In this document: piece by piece, positions 1 through 5,501 of the stretch | How the letters are laid out: each line of letters begins with the position of its first letter | Numbering within the stretch: the first letter of the stretch is position 1 | Assembly (NCBI GenBank): GCA_905236085.1 | Contig: CAJOOD010000075.1 | Location: 1 to 10,550 of the forward strand | Length of the DNA: 10,550 bases | Origin: an uncultured Bacilli bacterium | GTDB lineage: Bacteria; Bacillota_I; Bacilli_A; RFN20; CAG-826 | Direction of reading: 5' to 3' | Position numbers and translations under genes: made by a program | Notes under the pieces: model-generated | Database searches by the model: none | What the model was told of the DNA's origin: nothing | The model's input: only the letters and a program-made list of their open reading frames with translations

Positions 1-263
1 TAGCGATAGAGCGATTTATAAGTTTCAATAATTGAGCCATTGCTATCTAATAACTCTACAGTTGATTTTTTATAAAAATAATGCCTTAATTATATTAGTT
101 TTTGCAAACAAATTTATAGGAGGAAAAGCCGTGTCCTGAAAATCCCCCGAGTTATTAAGTGGCAAAAATGAATCACAGGTACACAGCATATAGAAATTAT
201 AGGCTAGAAAGGAGAAAGTTATTCAGTAATCAAACTAGGCTTAACTGAATAATACGAAACAAA
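1..263. other. gene-poor leader upstream of the first CDS; possible mobile-element remnant
   Basis: No intact gene is visible in this stretch. On the minus strand codons of about positions 3-90 are open but have no usable start and stop upstream, so they are at best a fragment. A good AGGAGG at 118-124 is followed by GTG at 131, but that frame stops after two codons. An imperfect stem can form between 131-138 (GTGTCCTG) and 176-184 (CAGG-T-ACAC). Inside it is the string GAAAATCCCCCGAG, which resembles the right ends of IS200/IS605 elements, where a GAATCCCCCGA string is common. I see no TnpB coding remnant. Function unknown. Confidence 0.3.
219..252. promoter_or_regulatory. 9-bp perfect inverted repeat just before the membrane-protein start
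   Basis: TTATTCAGT at 219-227 is the exact reverse complement of ACTGAATAA at 244-252, with 16 nt between. The right arm overlaps a weak -10-like ATAATA (249-254) that ends 9 nt before the ATG at 264. The left arm follows a GGAG at 211-214 that is too far (about 49 nt) to serve the ATG directly. It could be an operator, or an mRNA hairpin that brings GGAG closer to the start. This is inference from symmetry only. Confidence 0.45.
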
Positions 264-836
264 ATGGATACTGTTAAGAAATTTGGTTTGAAAAAAAGTA
301 AAGCAGTCTTGCTTTTTGTGCAAATGATTTTGGTTTGCATCGGCTTATTAGCGCAGATTGGTTTACTTGTTTATGTCTGCATTTATGATCCAGAATGGAA
401 TATGATTGCTTCTTCAATTTGCATGATTCTCACTTACATCGCGATCAGTGTATATGCGACTGTTGGTTATAAGAAAGGCAAAATCTTTTATTTATGTGCA
501 ATCGGATTATTCCTTTTAGCAATTCTTTTCAATATGACCGTTACATTTAGAGATAGTGTTCAAAAAATCTTTTTAACACTCTTATTTGGTTCGCTCACTG
601 CGTTTGCATTTAAGTTAGACAATTTCAAAATTTCTAACATCTTAGCTATTTCTGGTGTTGTTTTTGCTTTAGTGTTCTCTATCTATTCATCCTGCTTTGC
701 AAATGTTGAATCTTTTGGTCCAGTTGAAAACCGTGTTCTTGCTTCTATTTGCATGCACTATTCAATTCTTACACCAGTTGTTGTCAGTGGCTTATTAGCA
801 CTTACCAATAATGTTAGAAGCACAAGACAAAAATAA
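264..836 (+). CDS. uncharacterised six-helix integral membrane protein
   Basis: I do not recognise this 190-residue protein. It has a short basic N-terminus (KKFGLKKSK, residues 5-13) and six hydrophobic segments at about residues 14-40, 46-67, 74-93, 99-117, 122-143 and 158-181. It ends in a basic tail (RSTRQK), so both ends probably face the cytoplasm. There is no signal peptide, metal motif or catalytic signature that I can name. The ATG at 264 is the first start after an in-frame TGA at 246-248. It has no Shine-Dalgarno directly upstream, only a GGAG about 49 nt away across a hairpin. The gene stands alone, closed by a strong terminator. Its other neighbour is a decayed transposase/carbamate kinase region, so it may be accessory. 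Coding is likely from the coherent hydrophobic periodicity; function unknown. Confidence 0.75.
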   Translation: MDTVKKFGLKKSKAVLLFVQMILVCIGLLAQIGLLVYVCIYDPEWNMIASSICMILTYIAISVYATVGYKKGKIFYLCAIGLFLLAILFNMTVTFRDSVQKIFLTLLFGSLTAFAFKLDNFKISNILAISGVVFALVFSIYSSCFANVESFGPVENRVLASICMHYSILTPVVVSGLLALTNNVRSTRQK

Positions 837-851
837 GAATTTTCGATATAA

Positions 852-895
852 AAAAGGGGCTGTTAAGAAATCTAAAAGGTGAATAAGCCCCTTTT
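852..895. terminator. bidirectional Rho-independent terminator
   Basis: AAAAGGGGCT (852-861) pairs perfectly with AGCCCCTTTT (886-895), a 10-bp stem with a 24-nt loop, 15 nt after the stop of the membrane-protein gene. It is T-rich on the plus-strand exit and gives TTTTTATAT on the minus-strand exit, so it can stop transcription from either side. Confidence 0.8.
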
Positions 896-910
896 ATGTA
901 TTTCTGAATG

Positions 911-931
911 CTTAACAGTTATTCTGTTAAG
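911..931. repeat. 8-bp hairpin; third copy of the CTGTTAAG repeat
   Basis: CTTAACAG (911-918) and CTGTTAAG (924-931) form a perfect 8-bp stem with a 5-nt loop. The right arm belongs to a repeated string: CTGTTAAGAAAT also occurs at 271-282 and 860-871, and CTGTTAAGAAA at 924-934. The T-rich run that follows on the plus strand could make this a backup terminator. Confidence 0.45.
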
Positions 932-1016
932 AAACCGTTTTCTTCTTTCTGTGTTCTGTTCTAAGAGTTTCGTTTATATCTTTTTTTTCTTATTTTTTGT
1001 TTGAAATTTTTAGCAT

Positions 1017-1322
1017 CTATTTTGGCATTATTTCATCTTTTAAATCATCAGGTGCAACCCAATAATCAAGTTTTGCTTTGCCATCATAAAAAGTAAAAAG
1101 TTTTCTTAATAAATGGCCAATCAAAATTAAACATATTTCTACAAGGACTTTATCTAAACCTCTTCTTCTAAATCGATCATATTGCATGTCTTGCTTTATT
1201 ATTCCTAACACATCTTCTACTTGTGAGCTTCTATTAACTCTCATTTCTATTCCTTTGGCAGTTAACAAATTTTTTTGAGCAGTAATTCTGCCATTCCATA
1301 ATTCATGAGAAACATCAAAGAT
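1017..1322 (-). pseudogene. IS1182-type transposase, C-terminal remnant
   Basis: The minus strand encodes the last roughly 100 residues of a DDE transposase. The segment EMRVNRSSQVEDVLGIIKQD followed by RFRRRGLDKVLVE fits the IS1182-family C-terminal block (NRSxQVEGxFGxIK...RFxxRGxxKVxxE). The Glu of QVE is normally the last acidic residue of the DDE triad. The reading frame is open above the apparent TTG at 1268 and keeps family-like sequence (SHELWNGRITAQKNLLTAKG) up to about 1322, so TTG is not a true start. The catalytic Asp-containing part is missing. Directly upstream on the same strand the frame changes to a carbamate kinase remnant, so nothing here can make an active transposase. I saw no terminal inverted repeats or target duplication. 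Confidence 0.75.
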
Positions 1323-1531
1323 TATTTTATAATTGTTGCGGCTTTTCCTTCAAAGGCAAGTTGAGTTTTTTCAAGTGAAGAGATAATCACAGTTTTACCT
1401 GTGCATTCATTTAAGAATTTAACGTAGGCATTAACCTTTGGATACATCGACCCTTTCGCGAAATAATCAGTTTGAAGATATCCTTCCATTTCTTTCTTGG
1501 AAATGTTTTCTAATTTCTTTTAATCAGGTCT
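1322..1531 (-). pseudogene. arcC: carbamate kinase, C-terminal remnant with in-frame stop
   Basis: Translating the minus strand gives a 65-residue block ending at TAA 1324-1322 that contains DYFAKGSMYPKVNAYVKF, then TGKTVIISSLEK and FEGKAATIIK. This matches the C-terminus of carbamate kinases (xFAPGSMLPKVEAAxxF ... KAIITSLE ... xGxxGTxI), which make ATP from carbamoyl phosphate in arginine deiminase-type pathways. Just before it the frame reads RPD-stop-KKLENIS, where the family usually has a Pro-(Asn/Asp)-Gln-type stretch, so TAA at 1522-1520 looks like a CAA-to-TAA nonsense change. A possible further piece (LTADFLDL, frame-shifted, about 1532-1560) may continue the homology. The N-terminal two thirds are absent. 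The native C-terminus abuts transposase sequence directly. Confidence 0.75.
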
Positions 1532-1761
1532 AAGAAATCAGCAGTTAGTGTAATGTCGTTACGATTGGTCTAATTGGCTATTAATGTCGTTATAGTAAGA
1601 CAAACAGAAGATAACGAGATGATACCAAAATTATCTCGTTTTTATATTTTTAAGGCTTCATTATCATTTGGTGCTTCTTGAACTCTTTGAGAAGATATGA
1701 TTAATTCGATGCTTTCAATACAAAATCGCTCAATTAGGAGCGACCCGAATTGATTTTCATT
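1532..1761. other. non-coding decayed stretch with small repeats
   Basis: All frames are broken by stops. It holds a direct repeat, TAATGTCGTTA at 1551-1561 and 1582-1592; an isolated terminator-like hairpin; and a 6-bp stem TCGCTC (1726-1731)/GAGCGA (1738-1743). One minus-strand frame reads CIESIELIISSQRVQ, which only weakly recalls an internal carbamate kinase segment; I do not assign it. Confidence 0.5.
1613..1650 (+). terminator. orphan terminator-like hairpin
   Basis: AACGAGAT (1613-1620) pairs with ATCTCGTT (1633-1640) around a 12-nt loop and is followed by a T-rich run (TTTTTATATTTTT from 1639) on the plus strand. The minus-strand exit has no T tract. No plus-strand gene precedes it, so it may be left over from a lost gene. 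Confidence 0.55.
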
Positions 1762-1902
1762 TTATTTCTTTCTTTTTAAAAATTTGTTCATTAATTTAGT
1801 TTGGTAAGGCCGCAAACTATTTATATTTTTTGTTCTTGAATTAATTGCTAAGCCTACTTTATTTCTAGAATACCTTACATAGGATGGCCGACCTCTTTTA
1901 TT
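1762..1902 (-). pseudogene. unassigned 46-codon fragment with GRPSY motif, possibly transposase N-terminus
   Basis: A minus-strand frame runs from just after TAG (1905-1903) to TAA (1764-1762), beginning NKRGRPSYVRYSRNKVGLAI and later INSLRPYQTKL. N-terminal domains of IS1182-type transposases often read GRPSYxPxxLLKxxLxAY...S.RKIE, and the spacing fits loosely. In the neighbouring frame just upstream, SSYGRIK precedes the same point, as expected after a frameshift. It has no start and no ribosome site. If correct, transposase pieces lie on both sides of the carbamate kinase remnant. The identification is weak. Confidence 0.3.
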
Positions 1903-1990
1903 CTACCGTATGAGCTTTATATAGGCTTGTGTTTTAAATTAGATCTCACAACTGATTTTGCGATGCCATTTGAACATGGATTATCTATAT

Positions 1991-2887
1991 TTATTTGGAC
2001 ATGCTTTTATAAATAGATATTAATTCGTTTATAACAGCGTCATTATTATATGACTTAAGATAAACTAGATTGTTTTCTGCAACCATATTCATATCTTGAA
2101 TGGTTAATGCGATTAAAGTTTTGTTCTTAATTTCTTGATAACAAACAGATTTAGGCATAACCGATACGCCCATATCTTTTTCCACTAGATTTTTGATAAC
2201 AGAAGTATTATCTATTTGCAAAACGACATTAAAATCGTCTAAAGACATGGATATTAAATCCAGTTGTGATTGAAATATTTTTCTTGTCGCCGAACCAGAA
2301 GTTCTTAAAATTAATTTCTCTTTTCTTAATTCAGAAATAGTTATGGTATTTCTTTTCGCATATTTTGAATCTTTAGAAACTATAGCCACTACTGGATCAC
2401 TATCTAACATAATTTTAGAGAATCTATCTAAAGGCACTTTTCCCTCCACTATTGCAAAATCTATTTCATAATTTGATAATTTTTCATAAAGATTTTTTAT
2501 ATCATCAGAAATAATTTTTATAGTTGTACCAGGATGCTTTTCACTATATTTGATTAACACTTCAGGCACAATATTGCCCTCAGAAGAGTGCGTGATACCA
2601 ACATTTAGATTTGTGGTCTCTTTCTTTTCATCTTGGATAGCTTTCGCTAGCTCTTTTGTAATAGCAGTGTATCTTTTTGCGTATTTAATCAATACTTTCC
2701 CTATGGGAGTTGGTATCATTTCACCATTTACACGATTAAAAATTTTGATGTCAAACTCTTTTTCTAAAGATGAAATGTGTTGGGAAACTGCTGGCTGAGT
2801 TAAATTTAATTCTCTAGCAGCCTTGGAATAATTCTTATTTTCTAGAACTGATAAAACAGTTTCTAATCTTGGATCAATTGTGCTCAT
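1991..2887 (-). CDS. LysR-family transcriptional regulator
   Basis: This 298-residue protein has the usual LysR length and order. Residues about 7-64 are the winged helix-turn-helix, with the hallmark run YSKAARELNLTQPAVSQHIS followed by LEKEFDIKIFNR. From about residue 90 to the end is the two-lobed effector-binding domain (NVGITHSSEGNIVPE..., IDFAIVEG, GVSVMPK). LysR proteins bind DNA as tetramers and respond to a small ligand; the ligand cannot be read here. It is divergent from the MATE pump with an 83-nt spacer, the classic arrangement for control of the neighbour and of itself. The ATG at 2887 has no Shine-Dalgarno. A TATAAT (2899-2894) ends 6 nt before it, so the mRNA may start at or very near the ATG. 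Confidence 0.93.
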   Translation of the reverse strand: MSTIDPRLETVLSVLENKNYSKAARELNLTQPAVSQHISSLEKEFDIKIFNRVNGEMIPTPIGKVLIKYAKRYTAITKELAKAIQDEKKETTNLNVGITHSSEGNIVPEVLIKYSEKHPGTTIKIISDDIKNLYEKLSNYEIDFAIVEGKVPLDRFSKIMLDSDPVVAIVSKDSKYAKRNTITISELRKEKLILRTSGSATRKIFQSQLDLISMSLDDFNVVLQIDNTSVIKNLVEKDMGVSVMPKSVCYQEIKNKTLIALTIQDMNMVAENNLVYLKSYNNDAVINELISIYKSMSK

Positions 2888-2893
2888 AGTATT

Positions 2894-2899
2894 ATTATA
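2894..2899 (-). promoter_or_regulatory. -10 element of the LysR gene (leaderless arrangement)
   Basis: A perfect TATAAT on the minus strand is followed by 6 nt and the ATG. Counting the usual 7 nt from the -10 puts transcription start on the A of the ATG. A weak -35 (TTAACA, 2920-2915) lies 15 nt upstream. Confidence 0.55.
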
Positions 2900-2952
2900 A
2901 GCAAATTTTATAGATGTTAAAGAAATTATTAATACTTTTTAATATTTATTTT

Positions 2953-2961
2953 TGCTAATAT
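2953..2961 (+). promoter_or_regulatory. extended -10 promoter of the MATE pump (leaderless arrangement)
   Basis: TGC-TAATAT is an extended -10 element ending 9 nt before the ATG at 2971, which puts the expected start of transcription at about 2968. No good -35 is seen at 16-18 nt. AGCAAA near the LysR promoter and TTTGCT at 2952-2956 form a distant inverted pair that could be a LysR-type operator, but this is weak. Confidence 0.5.
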
Positions 2962-2970
2962 TTAATCTCT

Positions 2971-4401
2971 ATGGTAAACACCATGAATACGAGTAAGGAA
3001 AAAGAATTATTTGAGAATAAACCTATTTTTGGCGCTATTATGACATTAGCGTTGCCATCCATTTTGGGACAACTCATTTTGGTTATTTATAACATGGCCG
3101 ATACTTTCTTTGTCGGATTAGCAGGAAGCGATGTCATGACTACTGCTGTAACCATTTGCATGCCATCATTTATGTTCATTAGCGCTATATCTAATCTATT
3201 TGGTATCGGCGGAGCCTCTGTTATCTCGCGTGCTCTAGGTAAAAAGCAAATTGATAGCGCTAAATATGCTTCTGGTTTTGCTGTTTGGGGTTGTTTAGCG
3301 GTAACTGTTTTATATTCTTTATTTGCCTTTATATTCTCTGATATATTCTTAGATATTTTAGGCGGAAGTCATGCAGATGTTCACGTTAACGCTAAGTGGT
3401 ATTTAATTGTTACGGTTGTTATTTGTGGTATTCCTACTGCGATGAATACCTTATTTTCTCATCTTATTAGAAGTCAAGGCATGTCTTTCCATGCCTCTTT
3501 AGGTATCGCTATAGGCGGTATTTTAAATATTGCTTTAGATCCTTTATTTATGTTTGTTATCTTACCAAAGGGAAACGAAGCCTTAGGTGCTGGTATTGCT
3601 ACTGGTTTAGCTAATGTTATCGCTCTTATTTATTACATTATTTTATTTATTATAAAAAGGAAAAATCTTATTATTTCCGTTAAATTATCCAAGAATTGCT
3701 TTAAAAATCAAATTCCAGGTCGCGTTATATTGATTGGTATTCCTGCATGTCTAATGACTTTATGTGAAAATATTTCTTACGCTATTTTAGATAACTTAAT
3801 GGGCTTAGTATCTATCGAGGCCCAAACCGGAGTTGGAGTAGCTAAGAAAATTAATATGTTTGCCCATTCGACTGTTAGAGGGATGACCCAAGGCGTATTA
3901 CCACTTATTGGTTATAACAAAACATCAGGAAATCGTAAGAGAATGAAACGTGTTGTTTATATGTCAGGTGGTATATCTTTAGGCATTTCTTTGATTTGCA
4001 CTGCAGTTAGTTTGATATTCACAAGAAATTTAGTTGATATCTTCATTCATAGCGGCACTAATGCATCTGAATTTGGAACTGATTTCTTGAGAATATTATG
4101 TATCGGTGCTCCATTTAGCGCTATCGCATATACTGTTATATCGTTCTTCCAAGCGGCGGGAAAAGCTTTTAGAAGTTTGATTCTTGCCTTATTAAGAAAA
4201 GGAATTTTAGATATCCCATTGATGTTTGTCTTATCTAATGCTGTTCCTGTTTATGGCATTGTTTGGGCTACACCTATTGCTGATCTAGTATGTGCAATTG
4301 TCGCGGTGATATTGTTCTTACATTATATAAAACATCACGCAAGTGATAATTATCAACCTCAAGTCAATATTGAAGAAGAAATGATAAGAGAAAGCAACTA
4401 A
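2971..4401 (+). CDS. MATE-family multidrug/cation antiporter (MepA-like)
   Basis: This 476-residue membrane protein is full length for a MATE exporter: twelve hydrophobic helices in two homologous halves (about residues 18-190 and 245-445). Such proteins export cationic or aromatic compounds in exchange for Na+ or H+. The first half has family features: ALPSILGQLILVIYNMADTF, VGLAGSD, a glycine-rich FGIGGASVISRALGKK, and near residue 165 LIRSQGMSFHAS. The second half has GIPACLMTLCENISYAILDN and ARGMTQGVLPL-type sequence (VRGMTQGVLPLIGYN). The pattern is closest to the MepA branch. The ATG at 2971 and a second ATG at 2983 are both possible; neither has a Shine-Dalgarno. I prefer 2971 because of the promoter position. 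It is transcribed away from a LysR regulator that probably controls it. Substrate unknown. Confidence 0.93.
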   Translation: MVNTMNTSKEKELFENKPIFGAIMTLALPSILGQLILVIYNMADTFFVGLAGSDVMTTAVTICMPSFMFISAISNLFGIGGASVISRALGKKQIDSAKYASGFAVWGCLAVTVLYSLFAFIFSDIFLDILGGSHADVHVNAKWYLIVTVVICGIPTAMNTLFSHLIRSQGMSFHASLGIAIGGILNIALDPLFMFVILPKGNEALGAGIATGLANVIALIYYIILFIIKRKNLIISVKLSKNCFKNQIPGRVILIGIPACLMTLCENISYAILDNLMGLVSIEAQTGVGVAKKINMFAHSTVRGMTQGVLPLIGYNKTSGNRKRMKRVVYMSGGISLGISLICTAVSLIFTRNLVDIFIHSGTNASEFGTDFLRILCIGAPFSAIAYTVISFFQAAGKAFRSLILALLRKGILDIPLMFVLSNAVPVYGIVWATPIADLVCAIVAVILFLHYIKHHASDNYQPQVNIEEEMIRESN

Positions 4402-4426
4402 AAAACTCATCAAATCGATGAGTTTT
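4402..4426. terminator. bidirectional terminator between MATE gene and deoC
   Basis: AAAACTCATC (4402-4411) and GATGAGTTTT (4417-4426) form a perfect 10-bp stem with a 5-nt loop AAATC, starting at the last base of the MATE stop codon. Both exits are U-rich, so it can end both converging genes. Confidence 0.9.
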
Positions 4427-4445
4427 ATCTTAGATTTGCAAGGTT

Positions 4446-5096
4446 TTATTTATTTCCTTCCATTATTTTGATTCCGCTTGAAGCACCAATTCTTGAAGCT
4501 CCAGCATTAATGAGTGCTATAGCTTCTTCATAGGAATGAACTCCTCCACTAGCTTTAACACCCATATTTGGACCAACTGTTTTTCTCATTAAGGCTATAT
4601 CGCTAACTGTGGCTCCACCTGTTGAAAAACCAGTTGATGTTTTTACATAATCCGCTCCGGCTCTTTTGGCGCATAAACAAGCACGGACTTTTTCATCATC
4701 GTTTAATAAACATGTTTCAATGATGACTTTTAATAAAGTATCACCACAAGCATGTTTTACTAATCTAATTTCATCTTCGACATATTTGTCATTATTAGCT
4801 TTAAGCATGCCAACGTTGATAACCATATCAACTTCTTGAGCACCTAATTTAATAGTTTGTTTAGCTTCTTCTGCTTTAGTTTCTGGTAGATTCATACCTA
4901 ATGGGAAACCTATAACTGTACAAACTTTAACATTGCTGCCTCTTAATAAATTAGCCGCTAATGGAACATAAGAAGGATTAACACAGACAGACATAAAGTC
5001 ATATTCTAATGCTTCTTTACATAATTTTTCAATTTGTTCTGGTTTAGCGTCTTGCTTTAATAGAGTGTGATCAATATATTTATTTAATTTTTCCAT
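4446..5096 (-). CDS. deoC: deoxyribose-phosphate aldolase
   Basis: This cytoplasmic class I aldolase reversibly splits 2-deoxyribose 5-phosphate into glyceraldehyde 3-phosphate and acetaldehyde, the last step of deoxynucleoside catabolism. At 216 residues it is the normal short bacterial type, one TIM barrel. The catalytic set is visible: YIDHTLLK at 7-14, Asp90 in VDMVINVG, Lys152 in YVKTSTGFSTGGAT (the Schiff-base lysine) and Lys181 in GVKASGGV. The ATG at 5096 follows an AGGAAG about 9 nt upstream. It lies directly behind rpmF with a terminator between, so it is probably a separate transcript from its own extended -10 promoter. No other deo gene (phosphorylase, phosphopentomutase) is in the window. 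Confidence 0.97.
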   Translation of the reverse strand: MEKLNKYIDHTLLKQDAKPEQIEKLCKEALEYDFMSVCVNPSYVPLAANLLRGSNVKVCTVIGFPLGMNLPETKAEEAKQTIKLGAQEVDMVINVGMLKANNDKYVEDEIRLVKHACGDTLLKVIIETCLLNDDEKVRACLCAKRAGADYVKTSTGFSTGGATVSDIALMRKTVGPNMGVKASGGVHSYEEAIALINAGASRIGASSGIKIMEGNK

Positions 5097-5119
5097 GTAA
5101 TATTACTTCCTTTAAAAAT

Positions 5120-5148
5120 ATATTAGCAAAATAAAAGACCGTTTACAA
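5120..5148 (-). promoter_or_regulatory. candidate deoC promoter, -35 inside the rpmF terminator loop
   Basis: On the minus strand TTGTAA (5148-5143) is separated by 17 nt from TAATAT (5125-5120), and TGC precedes the latter, making an extended -10. The same TGCTAATAT string forms the MATE promoter. The -35 overlaps the loop and inner stem of the rpmF terminator. Confidence 0.55.
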
Positions 5149-5154
5149 ACGGTC
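5137..5154 (-). terminator. rpmF terminator
   Basis: GACCGTT and AACGGTC form a perfect 7-bp stem with a TGTA/TACA loop (an eighth A-T pair is possible), beginning 1 nt after the rpmF stop. On the minus strand it is followed by TTTTATTTTG. Confidence 0.85.
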
Positions 5155-5155
5155 C

Positions 5156-5386
5156 TTATTTGCTTTTCTTGCTAGTTTTCTTTTCTGCTTCAGGTGCAGC
5201 TTCTGCTAATTTTCCATTAACTAAAACTTGCTTTCCACCATAGTAGCCACATTTTGGGCATACATGATGTGATTTGATCATCGCACCACATTGTGGGCAA
5301 GTAACTAAGCCTGTAACATTTAATTTAAAATGTGTTCTTCTTAATCTTTTAGTTCTTTTGGATGTTCTTCTGAATGGTACTGCCAT
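5156..5386 (-). CDS. rpmF: 50S ribosomal protein L32, zinc-ribbon type
   Basis: L32 is a small protein of the large ribosomal subunit. The N-terminus MAVPFRRTSKRTKRLRRTHF is diagnostic. Four cysteines (C30-x2-C33 ... C43-x2-C46; CPQC and CPKC) make this the zinc-binding form rather than the cysteine-free form used under zinc limitation. It is 76 residues against about 57-60 in most bacteria. The extra length is a C-terminal Ala/Glu/Lys-rich tail (about residues 60-76, ending KKTSKKSK), probably disordered. AAGGAGG lies 8-9 nt before the ATG and a consensus promoter is upstream, as expected for a highly expressed gene. It has its own terminator. Confidence 0.97.
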   Translation of the reverse strand: MAVPFRRTSKRTKRLRRTHFKLNVTGLVTCPQCGAMIKSHHVCPKCGYYGGKQVLVNGKLAEAAPEAEKKTSKKSK

Positions 5387-5415
5387 ATGTGCATCCTCCT
5401 TAAATAACCTGCTAT

Positions 5416-5444
5416 ATTATATGTAAGAAGGCTATTTATGTCAA
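5416..5444 (-). promoter_or_regulatory. perfect sigma-70/SigA consensus promoter of rpmF
   Basis: On the minus strand TTGACA (5444-5439) and TATAAT (5421-5416) are separated by exactly 17 nt. Transcription should start near 5409, giving a leader of about 22 nt that contains the AAGGAGG. It lies just after the mtaB stop, so rpmF can be transcribed apart from the upstream operon. Confidence 0.92.
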
Positions 5445-5501
5445 AGATTTTTTGTACATCTTCTAAAGAAAGTGCATTTTTGTTAGAGTGGTACTAATTA
5501 T

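Noticed and set aside
3..90. Open minus-strand frame at the left edge
   Set aside because: No start codon or ribosome site before an upstream stop, and no family match; not enough to call a gene.
131..139. GTG start after AGGAGG at 118-124 as a small leader peptide
   Set aside because: The frame stops after two codons (GTG TCC TGA), too short to call as a gene.
2550..2798. 82-codon plus-strand frame inside the LysR gene
   Set aside because: It lies antisense to a well-conserved coding region and has no recognisable protein features.
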